Shown here piece after piece: positions 46,870 to 60,366 of a DNA stretch of 64,000 nucleotides; positions within the stretch are counted from its first letter, which is position 1, and each line of letters starts with the position of its first letter. Position numbers and translations under genes: made by a program. This DNA is from Casuarina equisetifolia (taxonomy: Eukaryota > Streptophyta > Magnoliopsida > Fagales > Casuarinaceae): the NCBI GenBank assembly GCA_028551475.1, contig CM052360.1, forward strand, positions 22,018,682 to 22,082,681, in the 5' to 3' direction. The notes beneath the pieces are model-generated. The model saw nothing but the letters and a program-made list of their open reading frames with translations, was not told the DNA's origin and made no database searches.

Positions 46870-49510
46870 TATTCTCAATATAACGGATTACACAAAATAG
46901 GCCTATATTCTTTTTTAGGGTTAGTTCCCAAATTTTGTTTTCTTTTCTCTTTCCTTTCTTTTTTCTTACAAAAAAAAAAGGAAAAAAAAAAAGGAAGAAC
47001 TTGGGCATAGAATCCTATACCGTAAATCAAGAGCACATTAATAAAGAAAATGAAATGAAGGGCAAATGCAAAATCATTGAAACTAGGATATTTTTGTTAA
47101 GACTTTCATCAGTTTTCTTCTATTATGATTGTGTACAAGATGAAAGTCTCATATTGACTACGTAATTTTTTGTAATAAAGCTTAAATGAAGAAAATATCT
47201 TTCTAACAATTGAGTTAGTTTTTATGTAAGACTTAGGACCTTCATTAAAGCCTAAGCTAAATCTACTTTATCCCATGAAATCTTAGTTAAATCTACACAA
47301 TCTTAAGTCAAATATTGGTGGACATCAAATATACAACCATTTGTGGTAATAATTTAAATGAAGATAATACTCTTAACTCTTGAATTAATTTTAAGTTAAG
47401 ACTTTAAATTTTTTAATAGTAATAATTTCAAAATATTTTTTTTTGATATTTCATTTGAATAGTATTGGGCTCCTAACAATTTAAAAAAGAAACTATAATT
47501 TCTTGGTCACTTATCTATTATTTGTTAATGAGAGAATAATAAAAGTAAGAAAAAAAAAATGAACAATTACCAAGGTGCAAGCTTTTAGAGTGGCTTAATG
47601 ATGCCTTGTCTCTCTATCAGTCACCCGCGAAAGTCTAAAAGTACAAGGCCAAATAAAGACATACATATTTCTAGAAAGATTCACTGAAAACCTTCGTGGT
47701 TGCAATTATTACATTTGCTGTTGCGGGCCTCTAGTATAGAATTTAATATGCTGTTTGTGGAAATAGAATGGAAGAAAGACTTCACTTTAACTTGTCCCTT
47801 AAGTATAAAGGAGAAGGATTTTTATATTTAAAACATTATTTTATGGTGGTAACTTTTTGGTACCAGAATTTCATTTCAATAAAGCGGATTACACAAAACA
47901 TGCCTATATTTTTATGGTTTAGTTTCCAGTTTCTAACATTTTTCCTTATCCTTATCTCTTTCTTCTTTCTCTTTTCTTGCAAAAGAAAAAGACGAACTTT
48001 CATTGTAAAATCCTTTAACGTAAATCAATAGCACGTAAATCCGTAAAACTTTCTATGGATAGGTGCTACAGATACACAACACTCCCACAAAGTTGTTTGG
48101 CAAATAGTTTACTCACCAAAGAAGGAATGGAGATTAGGATTACCAAATCTGAAACTTTGGAATAAAGTCCTTTTGGGACGTATACTTTGGAAACTTATCC
48201 ATTTTTCAGACGCTTCATTATAGAGTAAATGGATCCATAGTACAAAATGTAAAAGAACTTCAGTAATGCAGCTTAATATCAAAGGCACCATGGCATGGAG
48301 TTGAAGAGGCCTTCTCAAACTAAGGCCTACACTTACTCAGATTATTTATACATCTACCTATTGCTGTAAACAAATTTCAAGATCTTCAACCAGTCACTGA
48401 AAAAGTAGATTGGTATGATTTAATTTGGACAGGGGGCATTTGCAAACATAATTTTATTGGATGGCTAGTTTGTCAAGATCAATTCTCTACAACAGAAAGA
48501 ATGGTACGATGGCTTCCTTTAGTTAACTTATACTGTGACTTTTGTCAATCCCATGTTGAAAATAGGAGTCATCTCTTTTTTAAATATCCATGGACAATGA
48601 TGATTTGGAAGACTATCCTTACTCAGAATGGAATTCGACGTCATATTGGAGGATGGAATGAGAAATTACAATGAATGATTAGAGCAACTAAAGGAAAGGA
48701 TTTGACTGCAAAGATTCTTAAAATATCATTTTTAGCTTGTATTTATTGCATATGGATAGAACGAAATAGAAGACGATTTCAACATAGAATAGTCGACATT
48801 CCTATCCTCTTGGCTAAAGTAAGGAAAACTATACGAGGGAGAGTTTCTTTGTTTCAAAATGTAAAATCTTCAAAGAAAAATGTCATTTTGAATAAGATTT
48901 AAATGCTTCCAACTTTCATCTTTTTATAGTTGTTAAAAATTGTAATGCTGGGGTATGCCCCTTTGCTTTTGTACACTACTTTATATTAATGCAAACTTAC
49001 ATTTCAACCAAAAAAAAAAATCTTTAAAAGAGGAGATTCTTGCTAAGGCTTTCTCTAGTTTTCTTCAGTTTTAAAGTGTTCTAAAGATTCTTTTCGATAA
49101 TTTACGGTGAGGATACGGGCTTCTACACTTCACAAAAATTTACTTTACTTGGTATTTTATGTTTTATTTATTAATAAGAAATCTTCGGCCCAAAGAACAA
49201 AAGGAAGAAAAAAGATAATGAATAATAAAGTTACTCTTTTCTTCTTTTTTTATGGGAGGGAGGGAGGGGGGGCGTGTGTAGGTATGAATAATTACCTAGG
49301 CGCGTGCTCTTAGGGTGGCTTAATGATGCCTCGTCCCTTTCTCTGTGCCCCCACGAAAATCTATAGTTAAAGGCAGGAAAAGAACATTAGCTGCGTGGTT
49401 GCAATTATTTAGATGTATTGTTGCGGAGCCCACAGTGTAGAATTCAATTTGAGATTGTTTGCGGACGTAGAATTAAAGAAAGACCTCACTTTCGGAGGAA
49501 CTCATATCTT
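46870..49510. repeat. Tandem duplication (~960 bp), second copy split by LINE
   Basis: 46870-47830 aligns with 47862-48040 plus 49020-49510. The left part shares ggattacacaaaa(t/c)a and gtaaatcaa(g/t)agcac. The right part shares gtggcttaatgatgcc(t/c)(t/c)gtc, gtggttgcaattatt and tttgcggac/tttgtgga. The LINE at 48040-49020 interrupts only the second copy. Confidence 0.8.
48040..49020 (+). mobile_element. LINE family B 3' fragment, relatively young
   Basis: Starts inside RT (FLWIGATDTQHSHKVVWQIV) and includes zf-RVT with stops. The open end at 48675-48902 includes GKDLTAKILKISFLACIYCI, about 20-30% diverged from the fragment at 33690-33890. It ends with gctggggtatgcccctttgc and A10 at 49010-49019. 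It is the best-preserved family B 3' end in the window. Confidence 0.88.
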
Positions 49511-49533
49511 AAAGAAAGACTTTGGTTCTTGCC

Positions 49534-49539
49534 TATAAA
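49534..49539 (+). promoter_or_regulatory. TATA box of the DUF247 gene
   Basis: TATAAA in cttgcctataaacgg. A plausible 5' UTR exon follows and ends at a donor in caacag/gtgcaataac (near 49667). A matching acceptor (ttgttgatacag) lies at 50752, 14 bases before the ATG. This implies a roughly 1.08-kb 5' UTR intron. Confidence 0.5.
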
Positions 49540-50766
49540 CGGAGAGGCAGCTCTCATATTTTGGTGGAATCGCAAAGCTGCATTTTATCCAGAAAAGAGC
49601 AAAGGTCTTTGCAGCTTCTTGCCTGTGATCTACAAGGGCAAAACAAACTCACATCTCTACAACAGGTGCAATAACTTCTCTCTTCTCTTCTGCTTCTTTC
49701 ATTCTCTATTTTTTGTAGTTATAAATTTCTATTCTCTGGCATCACTTAAGTTTCTAATTTTTGAAATATACTATACAGTTTCTTTTAGAGCTCAAAGTTT
49801 ACTTATGTTTACTATACCGGGGATCTATTTTGTCACGACATGACATGTTATGTGTTCGACACAAAAAAGTTGCTCTAGTTTGATATTTTTTGTGTTATTG
49901 GCAATTTCGTTTGCAATAAAGGCAGAAATAATACTTGATATGATACGATTCATGTCGAACGAGCATAGTAAATGACAATTGATACTTTATTGATTGAATA
50001 AATATGATAAGAAACTTAATAATAAGAGAACAAGAGGATCTAAAGAGTCTTTTAATTATTTGTTTTAATTATATATTTTAGGGTTTCTTTTGTTTTTCTT
50101 GGGAAACATAAAGGAGTTTCAAAAAAAAAAGACCAATGAATGACAAAGAAGAAGATTTGTCCCACAAAAAATGAATTTGCAGTTTTGAGTTTATCTCTTT
50201 CTGTACGTTAGTTTTAATTCTCACAGCACAAACCTTGCCTTTCAAGATCGAATTCCTACTCTGTATTAACATACTTTTCTACTCTTCTATGACTATTGTT
50301 AAAGGTATAACCCTTTAATGTTTTATTAGCAAACTTAAATGTTGATCATTAATGCAAAAGCATAAGAACTACAAACAGCTAATATCGTATATTTACACTA
50401 TATATCATATAATCCTATCTTCATTCCAATTTTGCAAAAATTGAATAAAAGTAAAATATCATGCATCCCTTCCCACCACTTCCTCCCGATAAATAAAAAA
50501 AAATTAAAATTAAAAAAGTATTGTATATCCTTGAAGTGGATAGCAAAGAAAGTCACATAAGAAAAACAATCAAATCTATGTAAACTACTTTTTGACCTAT
50601 TTTTTGTTATAAATTTTTTTTATTGTAATTAATGAAACATATTTAGATAGTGTCTCTAGCAATCTTAATTGCAATCAATGGGATATATGTAGATAGCATC
50701 TCAAATAATCTTTACTTCTTGGTTAACCATATTATTCAAATTTGTTGATACAGAAACCAAAAGCAA

Positions 50767-52121
50767 ATGGATAACGATTCTAATGGCTCCTTTGTCATTA
50801 ACAACCATCAGGCTTCATTGGTAGAAGCAGTGGAGCAAGATTTGCATAGCTTGGGTACGTTGTCCTCTAAGTGTAGTATCTATAGAGTTCCTGAGCGACT
50901 ATGTCATGTCAATAAAAATGCCTATAGACCAAAGGTTGTTTCTGTTGGCCCCTCTCATCATGGAGGGGAAAAATTACGAGCTATGGAAGAACACAAAATG
51001 AGGTATCTCAATGATCTTCTTCGCGAAGCACCTGATTTAAGTTTGGAGTCCTATATTGAAGTTGTAAGTAAAAAGGAACCAGACTTGCGTGATTGTTATG
51101 CTGAAACCATTAGGTTTACCAGCTATGAATTTGTCAAAATCATCCTAGTGAATGCTGCCTTCGTCATTGGTTTCTTACATAGGCAGAAATATGGTGCAGC
51201 AGACGAAAATGACCGCATATTTGGAAAACCGTGGATGTCACGAGACTTATGGCTTGACATGTTATTGCATGAGAATCAACTTCTATTCTTCATTCTTAAG
51301 GATGTTTATGACCATCGCATGACAGTTCCAGGCATCAGCGGTGGAGATCGAGCCACAATCTTTGATCTCTCATAACTTTTTCCAAGATCTAATGCATTTG
51401 AAGGTTGAGGAATCCAAATTGGAAAAGATCCGTTCTTATGAAATTAAACATTTTGTTGACTTCCTAAGATACTTATATCTACCTTTACCTTTGAAAGAAC
51501 CACAAGAATCGGCAACCACAATCAACACAACGTACGTACATGGACTTCAATCGGTAACCACACCCAACATAACGAAACTACATCAAGCTGGAGTCAGATT
51601 TGGAGTTGGGTCCAGCAATAATTTATTTGACCTTCAATTCAAGAATGGTCATCCGGAAATCCCAAAACTTATTTTTGGTGAGGAAACAAAAATCTCAATT
51701 CATAATTTGGTTGCCTTTGAGCAATGCAACTTCCAAGAGAATCGTGTGAATAATTATGTTGTCATTATGATTCGCCTTGTTAGTACACCGAAGGATGTGG
51801 ACTTTAATGGTCAAGTATGGAATTATTGAGAATAAGCTTGGGAATAACAAGGAAGGGTCACTCTTTATTAACAAGCTTGCAGATGGGTTCATTTTAGACT
51901 ATGATGAATTCTGCTTTGCTAGTCTTTGTGAAGAGTTGAACAACTACAGCAAAAACCCTTGTCACGAATGGATGGAAAACCTTAGACAAAAGTATTTCAA
52001 CACACCATGGGCTATAATTATTTTTATTGCAGGAGAAATTACGCTCACACTCAGTTTCATACAAGCGGCGTGTTCTGTTCTCTCTCTGAAGTCTTCAAAT
52101 CCCAATGGGCATAAGACTTGA
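50767..52121 (+). pseudogene. DUF247 (UPF0481) protein gene with two frameshifts
   Basis: Three consecutive frames together cover a typical DUF247 protein of about 450 residues. 50767 to about 51360 (MDNDSNGSF start, RPKVVSVGPSHHGGEKL, LLHENQLLFF) is frame 1. About 51345-51800 (SHNFFQDLMHLKVE, LHQAGVRFG, VAFEQC) is frame 2. About 51800-52121 (VKYGIIENKLGNNKEGS, YFNTPWAIII and a C-terminal membrane helix) is frame 3. Each change is explained by one base gained or two lost. DUF247 proteins are plant membrane-anchored proteins of mostly unknown role; some act in grass self-incompatibility. All family blocks are otherwise present, so the breaks are recent or are assembly errors. Confidence 0.85.
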
Positions 52122-52600
52122 AGTGTCACCATTTCACCATTTCATGATGTTTGTTTTTGTTCTTGGTGTGGCTGTAATTCCTATTGTGCTTGCATCTGTT
52201 ATGTTCAAAAGCTCATTTTCTTATGCAACAATTTGATAAGTTGTGTCTTCCTTCTTTTTTTGTTTTATGTAATATATAATGCTATGCTTGTAATAGCTTT
52301 CTACCAATTAAATGATCTAGCTTGAGTACTTAATACAAATAAACTCTGCTTTAACCTATTTAAATTTCCATTTTGTACTTCATAGGCTCTCACTTTATCT
52401 TACAAGTTATTTGGGTGCGCTTTTAATGCTAAAGTACCCTATAGTGCTTAGCCGTGTTGGGCTACAATGGTAGAACTAAGAACACAAAGTATATTATAAA
52501 GGAAATTGATTAGTATAATATGGCTTATGTGATCTTCAACGCTGTGGACATAAAGCTTATGATAATAAGCAAACCGAAAGTAAAAATTAAATGCTGAGTT
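52122..52600. other. 3' flank of the DUF247 gene
   Basis: Contains AT-rich polyadenylation-type sequence (tgtaatatataatgc near 52265). No further gene seen. Confidence 0.4.
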
Positions 52601-52614
52601 TTTATCCATGCTGG

Positions 52615-52700
52615 AAGTCCACACGTGAGAGAAAGCAACGTCAGCCCTACCACGTGCACGTCCTCTCTCCTCGCGCGCCGTACTGCACGTGTTCCTCAAC
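52615..52700. promoter_or_regulatory. Cluster of three ACGTG (G-box-like) elements
   Basis: acacgtgaga (about 52621), ccacgtgcacgtcc (about 52650-52663) and gcacgtgttcc (about 52685) lie within 75 bases of GC-rich sequence. ACGTG cores bind bZIP and bHLH factors in plant promoters, as in ABA or light responses. Confidence 0.5.
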
Positions 52701-53750
52701 TCTGCACACGGAAGTAATCGACCCTGCGTCAGATTGATTGCAAAACTCCACCGAAGATTCCAGAGTTCAACGTGCACAGACAGAGATGGAAAGCTTCACC
52801 CAAATTTGCGTCCTTTCCAAAAGATTCAGCGACGACCTCAAAATATTTCAACAAAATGGTTGACGATCGGCCGAACTGATTCCTTTCTCCTTTCGTCTTG
52901 CACCACTTTTAGTTGCCATGTTAAGTCATTTGATTAGGATTATAAATTCCCATTGTATGTACGTTATTTCTGTATCCATTGTACCAGAAAATCTCAGTTT
53001 TGTGCAACCTACGATTTTCTGGGTTTATTTTGGTTGCCGAGAAAATCTGTTCTTCAATTTTCTCGACACTTTCTGGGTTTGTCTCTAGGACACCATCATA
53101 TGCGTCGGGAGATAGTTGAGTGCTATAGGCAAAATAGACTCATCCATGGGGTCTTTCATCCAGTGAACAATCAAACTCCTCATTTCTTCTGTAGTTTGTA
53201 ATTTGTGTTCAAAATTTTTGTCTTTGGACACTGGTCACTAGACCGACTGCAAATCCTTCTCAAACACCCTCCTGTGGCTCTATTTACCTTTGAAGAACAT
53301 CTTTGGACGTCAGGAATGATGCTCGGATTTGACTTTTAGAAACCCCTTTCTTTGTGCGGTCTAAGCAGCTGAACCTTCGGACTACTTTAAAGTTTGCCAT
53401 TTACGAGAATCTCTTTCTTGATTTGCTCTTGGTCAATGTCCAGCTTCTCTGTTTGGTCTACCGGCTGATTCTTTAGGGCTTTCATATTTCTTCATACATT
53501 TTGCTTCTTGTTGGTCTAACGTAATTTTAAGAACTTGTAAAAAAGAAATCAAGTCAAAACGCTTTTCCGTTCTGGGTTATTTCAGTTTTCAATTTGTTAA
53601 ATTTTAGATCAAATTTGACCAGATTCTATCGTTAACTCTTACATCAGCCTTACTTCAAGCAAACAACATCGGTGATCATAGTAGATATCCGAGACTATCT
53701 AAAAACACCATAATATTACTGAAATTTGTCTGTCCTCATTTGTGTTGAAG
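52700..53750 (+). other. Orphan 5'-gene-like region
   Basis: After the G-box cluster comes a C-rich leader, a short frame from 52785 (MESFTQICVLSKRFSDDLKI, about 25 codons) and then T-rich, intron-like sequence containing ggttgccgagaaaat, common in first introns and leaders of woody dicots. No downstream coding exon is found before the convergent reductase gene. It may be the 5' remnant of a gene whose body was lost. Confidence 0.35.
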
Positions 53751-54500
53751 TAAGAAGTTTACGGAGGAATAAAATAGAATTCTACAAACCAAGAACATAT
53801 AGAATTTACTAACCTCTAAGTATATATGTTCATCGTAGATAAACTCATATCTAATTAAAACCAATGTTTTGGAGTGTACAGACAAAAAATAGAACTTAAA
53901 TATGAAGAATGATTCTAAAGGTTAAGTCTTATGTTGCAAATTGAATGAAATAAATAATGAAGAATGAAAAATTAATTTATCTAGAATTACTTTTGGTTAC
54001 GTAAATGATTTATTATTCGCATAATCAAAAAGCAAGTCACTTCCATTTCTAAAATCTTGAGAGATGTCAATTTTTTAATAATAAGCAATTAAGAGTAGAA
54101 CTTGTCCATCAACAAGAGATGCTCATGACTTTTAGGATGTTAATGAAGTCAATAGGTGAAAGTTCTCAATCAATTTATCAAATTAATAATATTATTATTA
54201 TAGGATTTTCATAGCATCTCAATTAATAAAACAAATTGCACTGTAATGGATTCTTCATTGAATGTAGCAATTATGGTTTCACTAATAATACGTATTTTAA
54301 TCAAACAAAAATCAAAGTGAACACAAATTTAAAATAAAATTTATTTGAGCACTCGGTATTTTATTCCAATGATCAAAGAGATTACAAGAATTATCTAATA
54401 AATCCACTAATTTCCCTCCTGTGGATATACAATGGAGCCCTAATATATATATATATAAATTTTACAAAGTATCAAGCTCCTAACATCACAATTACTACAA
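53750..54500. other. AT-rich spacer downstream of the reductase gene
   Basis: No gene. A short AT repeat lies at 54441-54457. It probably includes the 3' UTR of the minus-strand gene ending at 54556. Confidence 0.4.
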
Positions 54501-54555
54501 TACAATACCTATTCCAACAGCAACATGAAAGGTTGTAAAAGACAACTGGGATAAA

Positions 54556-56680
<2,125 letters not shown>

Positions 56681-56734
56681 CGCTGAGCTTAGTCTGAATA
56701 TGGTTCTGCTGCATGAGTCGTCTGTCGGAGTTCG

Positions 56735-56744
56735 TAATATATAG
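56735..56744 (-). promoter_or_regulatory. TATA box of the reductase gene
   Basis: CTATATATTA on the minus strand, 55-64 bases upstream of the chosen ATG. This places transcription start just before the ATG and argues against use of the upstream in-frame ATG at 56815. Confidence 0.6.
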
Positions 56745-56799
56745 GCAGAACGATATAGGATTTGCGTACGCGCATACGTCAGGTTGGTTGAGTGTTTTT

Positions 56800-58078
56800 T
56801 TTTCTCAGTGTGCAAAATAAGAAAATAAAGTCTAAGAATGCACGCAGGGTTTGAAATTTTTGTTTTTTTAAAAGCAGGGGCGGCACCTGCATTTTATTAA
56901 TATAATAAAATTCAAGCTGGACGTAAGACCATGCTTATGGGGTAACAAGAGGGATACAATAAAAAGACGTAACCCTAAGTGTTATAAAAATGCTGCCCTG
57001 GTCAGCATTCTACTACTTTGAAGTTTCCAGCCCCCAAAGAACCTTATCCACTACCAGGCGTAAGGTTTGAATTGACTTGTTGTTTCTTATATGAGTCTCT
57101 AAATATTTTATAATTTTCTTTCTCATAGTATGTTTTATAATTTCTCTAAATTTTTTCCTTTATCTCATTTTAATCTAATTTACACCTTCCATCTCTCACT
57201 TGCCACAGAACTCATCCAATTCCCCAGGTGCCGCTTCTCCCGCCCAAGGATCATACTTAATTTATAGTGTTGGGGCAGTGAACCAATTCAACTTACTGAC
57301 AGGTCTCTGTAGGATTGGCTCATTGAGACAAACACTACATGTGTTGACACAATCTGTTACTGGGCTGAGTATATTGTTTCTGTGTAGTGTATGTTGGGTT
57401 TGTGTGTTATGTTGCTTTTGTAGGCTGGGTGCTTTTGTGTGTTGTCTTGAATGTGGGCTGTCAATACTGTCACTGTGGATTGGATTGAAGGCCTGGTTGC
57501 AGAGTTGCTGTCCTAGTCATGTTGTCTTGTAGCTAAAAAACGCGAACTATCGGGTATGATTCCTACCCTGGAATCCCAAATTCTGTGCTTCCTTCGTTGT
57601 GTGATTTCCAACCATACCTTGGTGAAGACGCTCCCGTGCTTGTCCTTTTGAGGACTTTGTTGTTCGGGGATCGGTTCCTCATTCAAGAGCCGCCCGAGCT
57701 GTTGCAAACCAGAATAACAGCCCCACTTTGCAAAACCCAACATTCACACGACAGAGGTGTAAAAAAGGGAAGAAAAAAAAAATCTCCAATATTTGGCTTG
57801 CTATCCCTTTGTCTTCCATCGTTCTCGGTGGCGATAAGAAAAGAATTATTGAGAAAAGTGATAGACCTTCCTTTAAAACTAATATGTAAGAGAGAATAGC
57901 ATGTCTGCATATAATCAATATAACATACCAATAAATTACTAATACATGACACATCTAAATTTTAAACACATCTTATTCTAAGTGTGGAAAGCATATCACA
58001 TAAAAATGCAATCTAGGAGATATTAGATATTTTGTTCAAAACTTAAGTTCACATATCATATAACAAGTGTCATTAATC
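56800..58078. other. Intergenic DNA, no supported gene
   Basis: Open frames exist at 57200-57532 (+) and 57513-57743 (-), but neither shows domains, codon bias or repeat-derived motifs that I recognise. The former is Cys/Leu-rich and probably fortuitous. Confidence 0.35.
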
Positions 58079-58187
58079 ACGTGCTAGCTTAGTAGTAAGT
58101 TACCAAAGGTTGAGATCTTTTCATTCAAAGTTTGACACAAAGTGTTTGAATTTCAATGTGTCTATTAAAATAAAAAATTAAAAAGAT
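58079..58187 (+). mobile_element. tRNA-derived SINE-like repeat
   Basis: A-box-like tagcttagtagtaag (58085-58099), B-box-like aagtttgacac (58128-58138) and an A-rich tail (aaaataaaaaattaaaaag, ending near 58187). Its B-box matches the candidate at 19285-19405. A further possible head lies at 58237-58290 (ttagctcaattaaagg). Confidence 0.5.
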
Positions 58188-58384
58188 ATAACAAGTGTCA
58201 TCTACTATTCAATCCTCTGCTAGTTTTCAACAAATACTTAGCTCAATTAAAGGTCATGCTTAAGATCTCTTGATCTCAAGTTAAATGGAGGTGTGAGTTT
58301 ATATTTAAAAAAAATCTCTACCAATCAACTCCAACTACCGGTCATTCACACATCTCCACGTCACCAACATGGCTCTCATAAGCC

Positions 58385-59190
58385 ATGCAAGCTCTCACTT
58401 ACAAAAGGACGAGAGAGAACATGAGGAAGGGTACAGCCAATAAGTTAGGGGAAAAAAAAAAAAAGGTTGTTAGAAGAAAAGCCACAGCTCTGAGAAAAAA
58501 GTCTGGAACCAAGATTATAGAGATGAAGAAGATCGCGGGAAAGAAGCAAGAACTGAGAAGAATAGAAAACTCGATCCACCCATAACATGGCGCAACATGC
58601 GATAGAAGAACAAGCAGAATTAGGGGCAGAGGCAGAGACGAAGGCAAAGCCAATGCAAGCAGAAGAGAAGCATGTTTTTCTTACAGGAGGCAGAAGATCA
58701 GCCTACATCTGGGGTCATCAAAGAGGAGATAGAAATAAGGCACCAAGAAAAGCACAAGCCAAAATTAGGGCACAATCCAAATGTGGGGCAGACTTTGAAT
58801 AATCAGTAGAGAGCCAGGGAGAAAGAATGGAAGCACAGGAAACAAATCGAGAGGAACGAGGGCCTTAAGAGGTAGGGTGCAATCCTGAACACGAATCAGA
58901 ATTAGGGTACACTTCGGGAGAAGGCCAAGGCAACAGAACATGAATACAGACTGAACAAGCGGGTGAGAAGCAGCTGGAGGTAGGAGAATTAGACCAAAAC
59001 GAAGCAATGACCAAGCCAGTAATGGAGAATCAACCACTGTCTCTCAAAAAGCTAGTCTCACTGTCATGAGATTCCAGAAACTCGTCTCCACCACGAGGAC
59101 CAAGAATGTTTAGGGGTCCGTCACCTCCCAGATCAGCAAGGAGATCTAGATACTATAATCCTAATGATTGGCCTCCATATTGATGTCCTA
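58385..59190 (+). other. Purine-rich region with unrecognised open frames
   Basis: Two open frames (58385-58585, very Lys/Arg-rich; 58587-58802, MAQHAIEEQAELGAEAETKA start) and a further Arg/Ser/Pro-rich stretch near 59095-59165 follow each other with stops between. Composition and order resemble a decayed nucleic-acid-binding protein or a LINE ORF1 tail, but no domain is recognisable. Confidence 0.25.
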
Positions 59191-59704
59191 ACTTTACTTA
59201 TATTTATAATTGATGTTTTGATTCTATGTAAATCTAGTTTGTATGAAAAAAAAATTATTGTATTTAGGTTTCTGGTTTGCATCTACTATCCTCAATGACG
59301 TTAGTGGTAGGTTATAAGGGATTAGTTACACCTAACTCTAATTTTGGGAGGTTAGTAAACTTAACCCTACTTGATAGGTTGGCGCTTGTTAAGGTTGGAC
59401 CCAACTAATTTTTAAACGACATATTATATAATACAATATATGGGGTACCATCACCTTAAAATAAAAAATGTTCTGCTGGTAACTGATGACCACACAAGGA
59501 AACTAATTTCTTCACTTACCAAGAGCATCGCGCAAAGAGCAAACTCACGAAGCAACAAGGAAACCAGAGGCCCGACACGGCAACCGGAATGAATACAAAT
59601 CAAAAACAATCACACGACTGTCATAATTTGTTGTAAATAATTCACACTATCCACATGAATTGCATTGTAAATCATCAAACAATAGAATTCAAGAAAAAGA
59701 AAAG

Positions 59705-59863
59705 TACCCTGCAGTGTAGTCAAGGTGGTAAGGAGAATTTGTGTGTGAAATCTTGCAAATCTTCTGTTTCAAATCCCTTTAGCTACATTTCTTATTGAAC
59801 TGAGCATGCCTTGGTCACTATACCTCAATTTAAGCCATTAAAAATAAAAATAAAAATAAAAAA
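59705..59863 (+). mobile_element. tRNA-derived SINE
   Basis: A-box-like tagtcaaggtggta (59717-59730), B-box gtttcaaatcc (59766-59776) at the usual spacing, a tRNA-unrelated body, and an (AAAAAT)n tail at 59839-59863. This is the clearest SINE candidate here. Confidence 0.6.
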
Positions 59864-60227
59864 GTTTGGTGGTTTTGAATTATAAAAAATAAAAATAAAA
59901 ATCCCTTTTCTTTCTCTTTTCTGTTTTTTATTATTTTTTGGGTCCCATAAATATTACGTAAAAGGTTTACCTTTTAAAAAAATATAAAAGAAATAACTCT
60001 ATCAAAAATACAATATATTACCAATATACAACCCGTTCTAAATTACCATAAATTAACAAAATCCCTGTTTATCTGATTATATCTGACACAATAATACACT
60101 TACCCTTTTTCCTCTTCGTCGTGACCCCGTATTTGTTAAAGCCTCCGAGACTTCACCGAACCTTGAAAGTATCAGACAATTTATCCATGTAAGCGCGGAC
60201 GTCACACGACCTAAAAGAACAGAACCC

Positions 60228-60233
60228 TATAAA
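60228..60233 (+). promoter_or_regulatory. TATA box of the dioxygenase gene
   Basis: TATAAA in ccctataaacc, 134 bases upstream of the ATG at 60367. The leader between is AC-rich, as is typical of plant 5' UTRs. Confidence 0.6.
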
Positions 60234-60366
60234 CCAAGTAAACTATAATTACCTCGTACTTTAACAAAAACCCGTCAATGTTCAATGTAACTGCAGCCTC
60301 AATCCCAATCCATTAAACCTACCATTCATCTTCTTACGAGGGCCAAAAAAAGAGGTATCACCAACC

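Noticed and set aside
57200..57532. 110-codon Cys/Leu-rich frame
   Set aside because: Unusual composition, no signal peptide followed by a spaced cysteine framework, no homology recognised; likely fortuitous.
58399..58653. Minus-strand hydrophobic frame resembling a signal/membrane protein
   Set aside because: Hydrophobicity is the complement of the purine-rich Lys/Arg codons on the plus strand.
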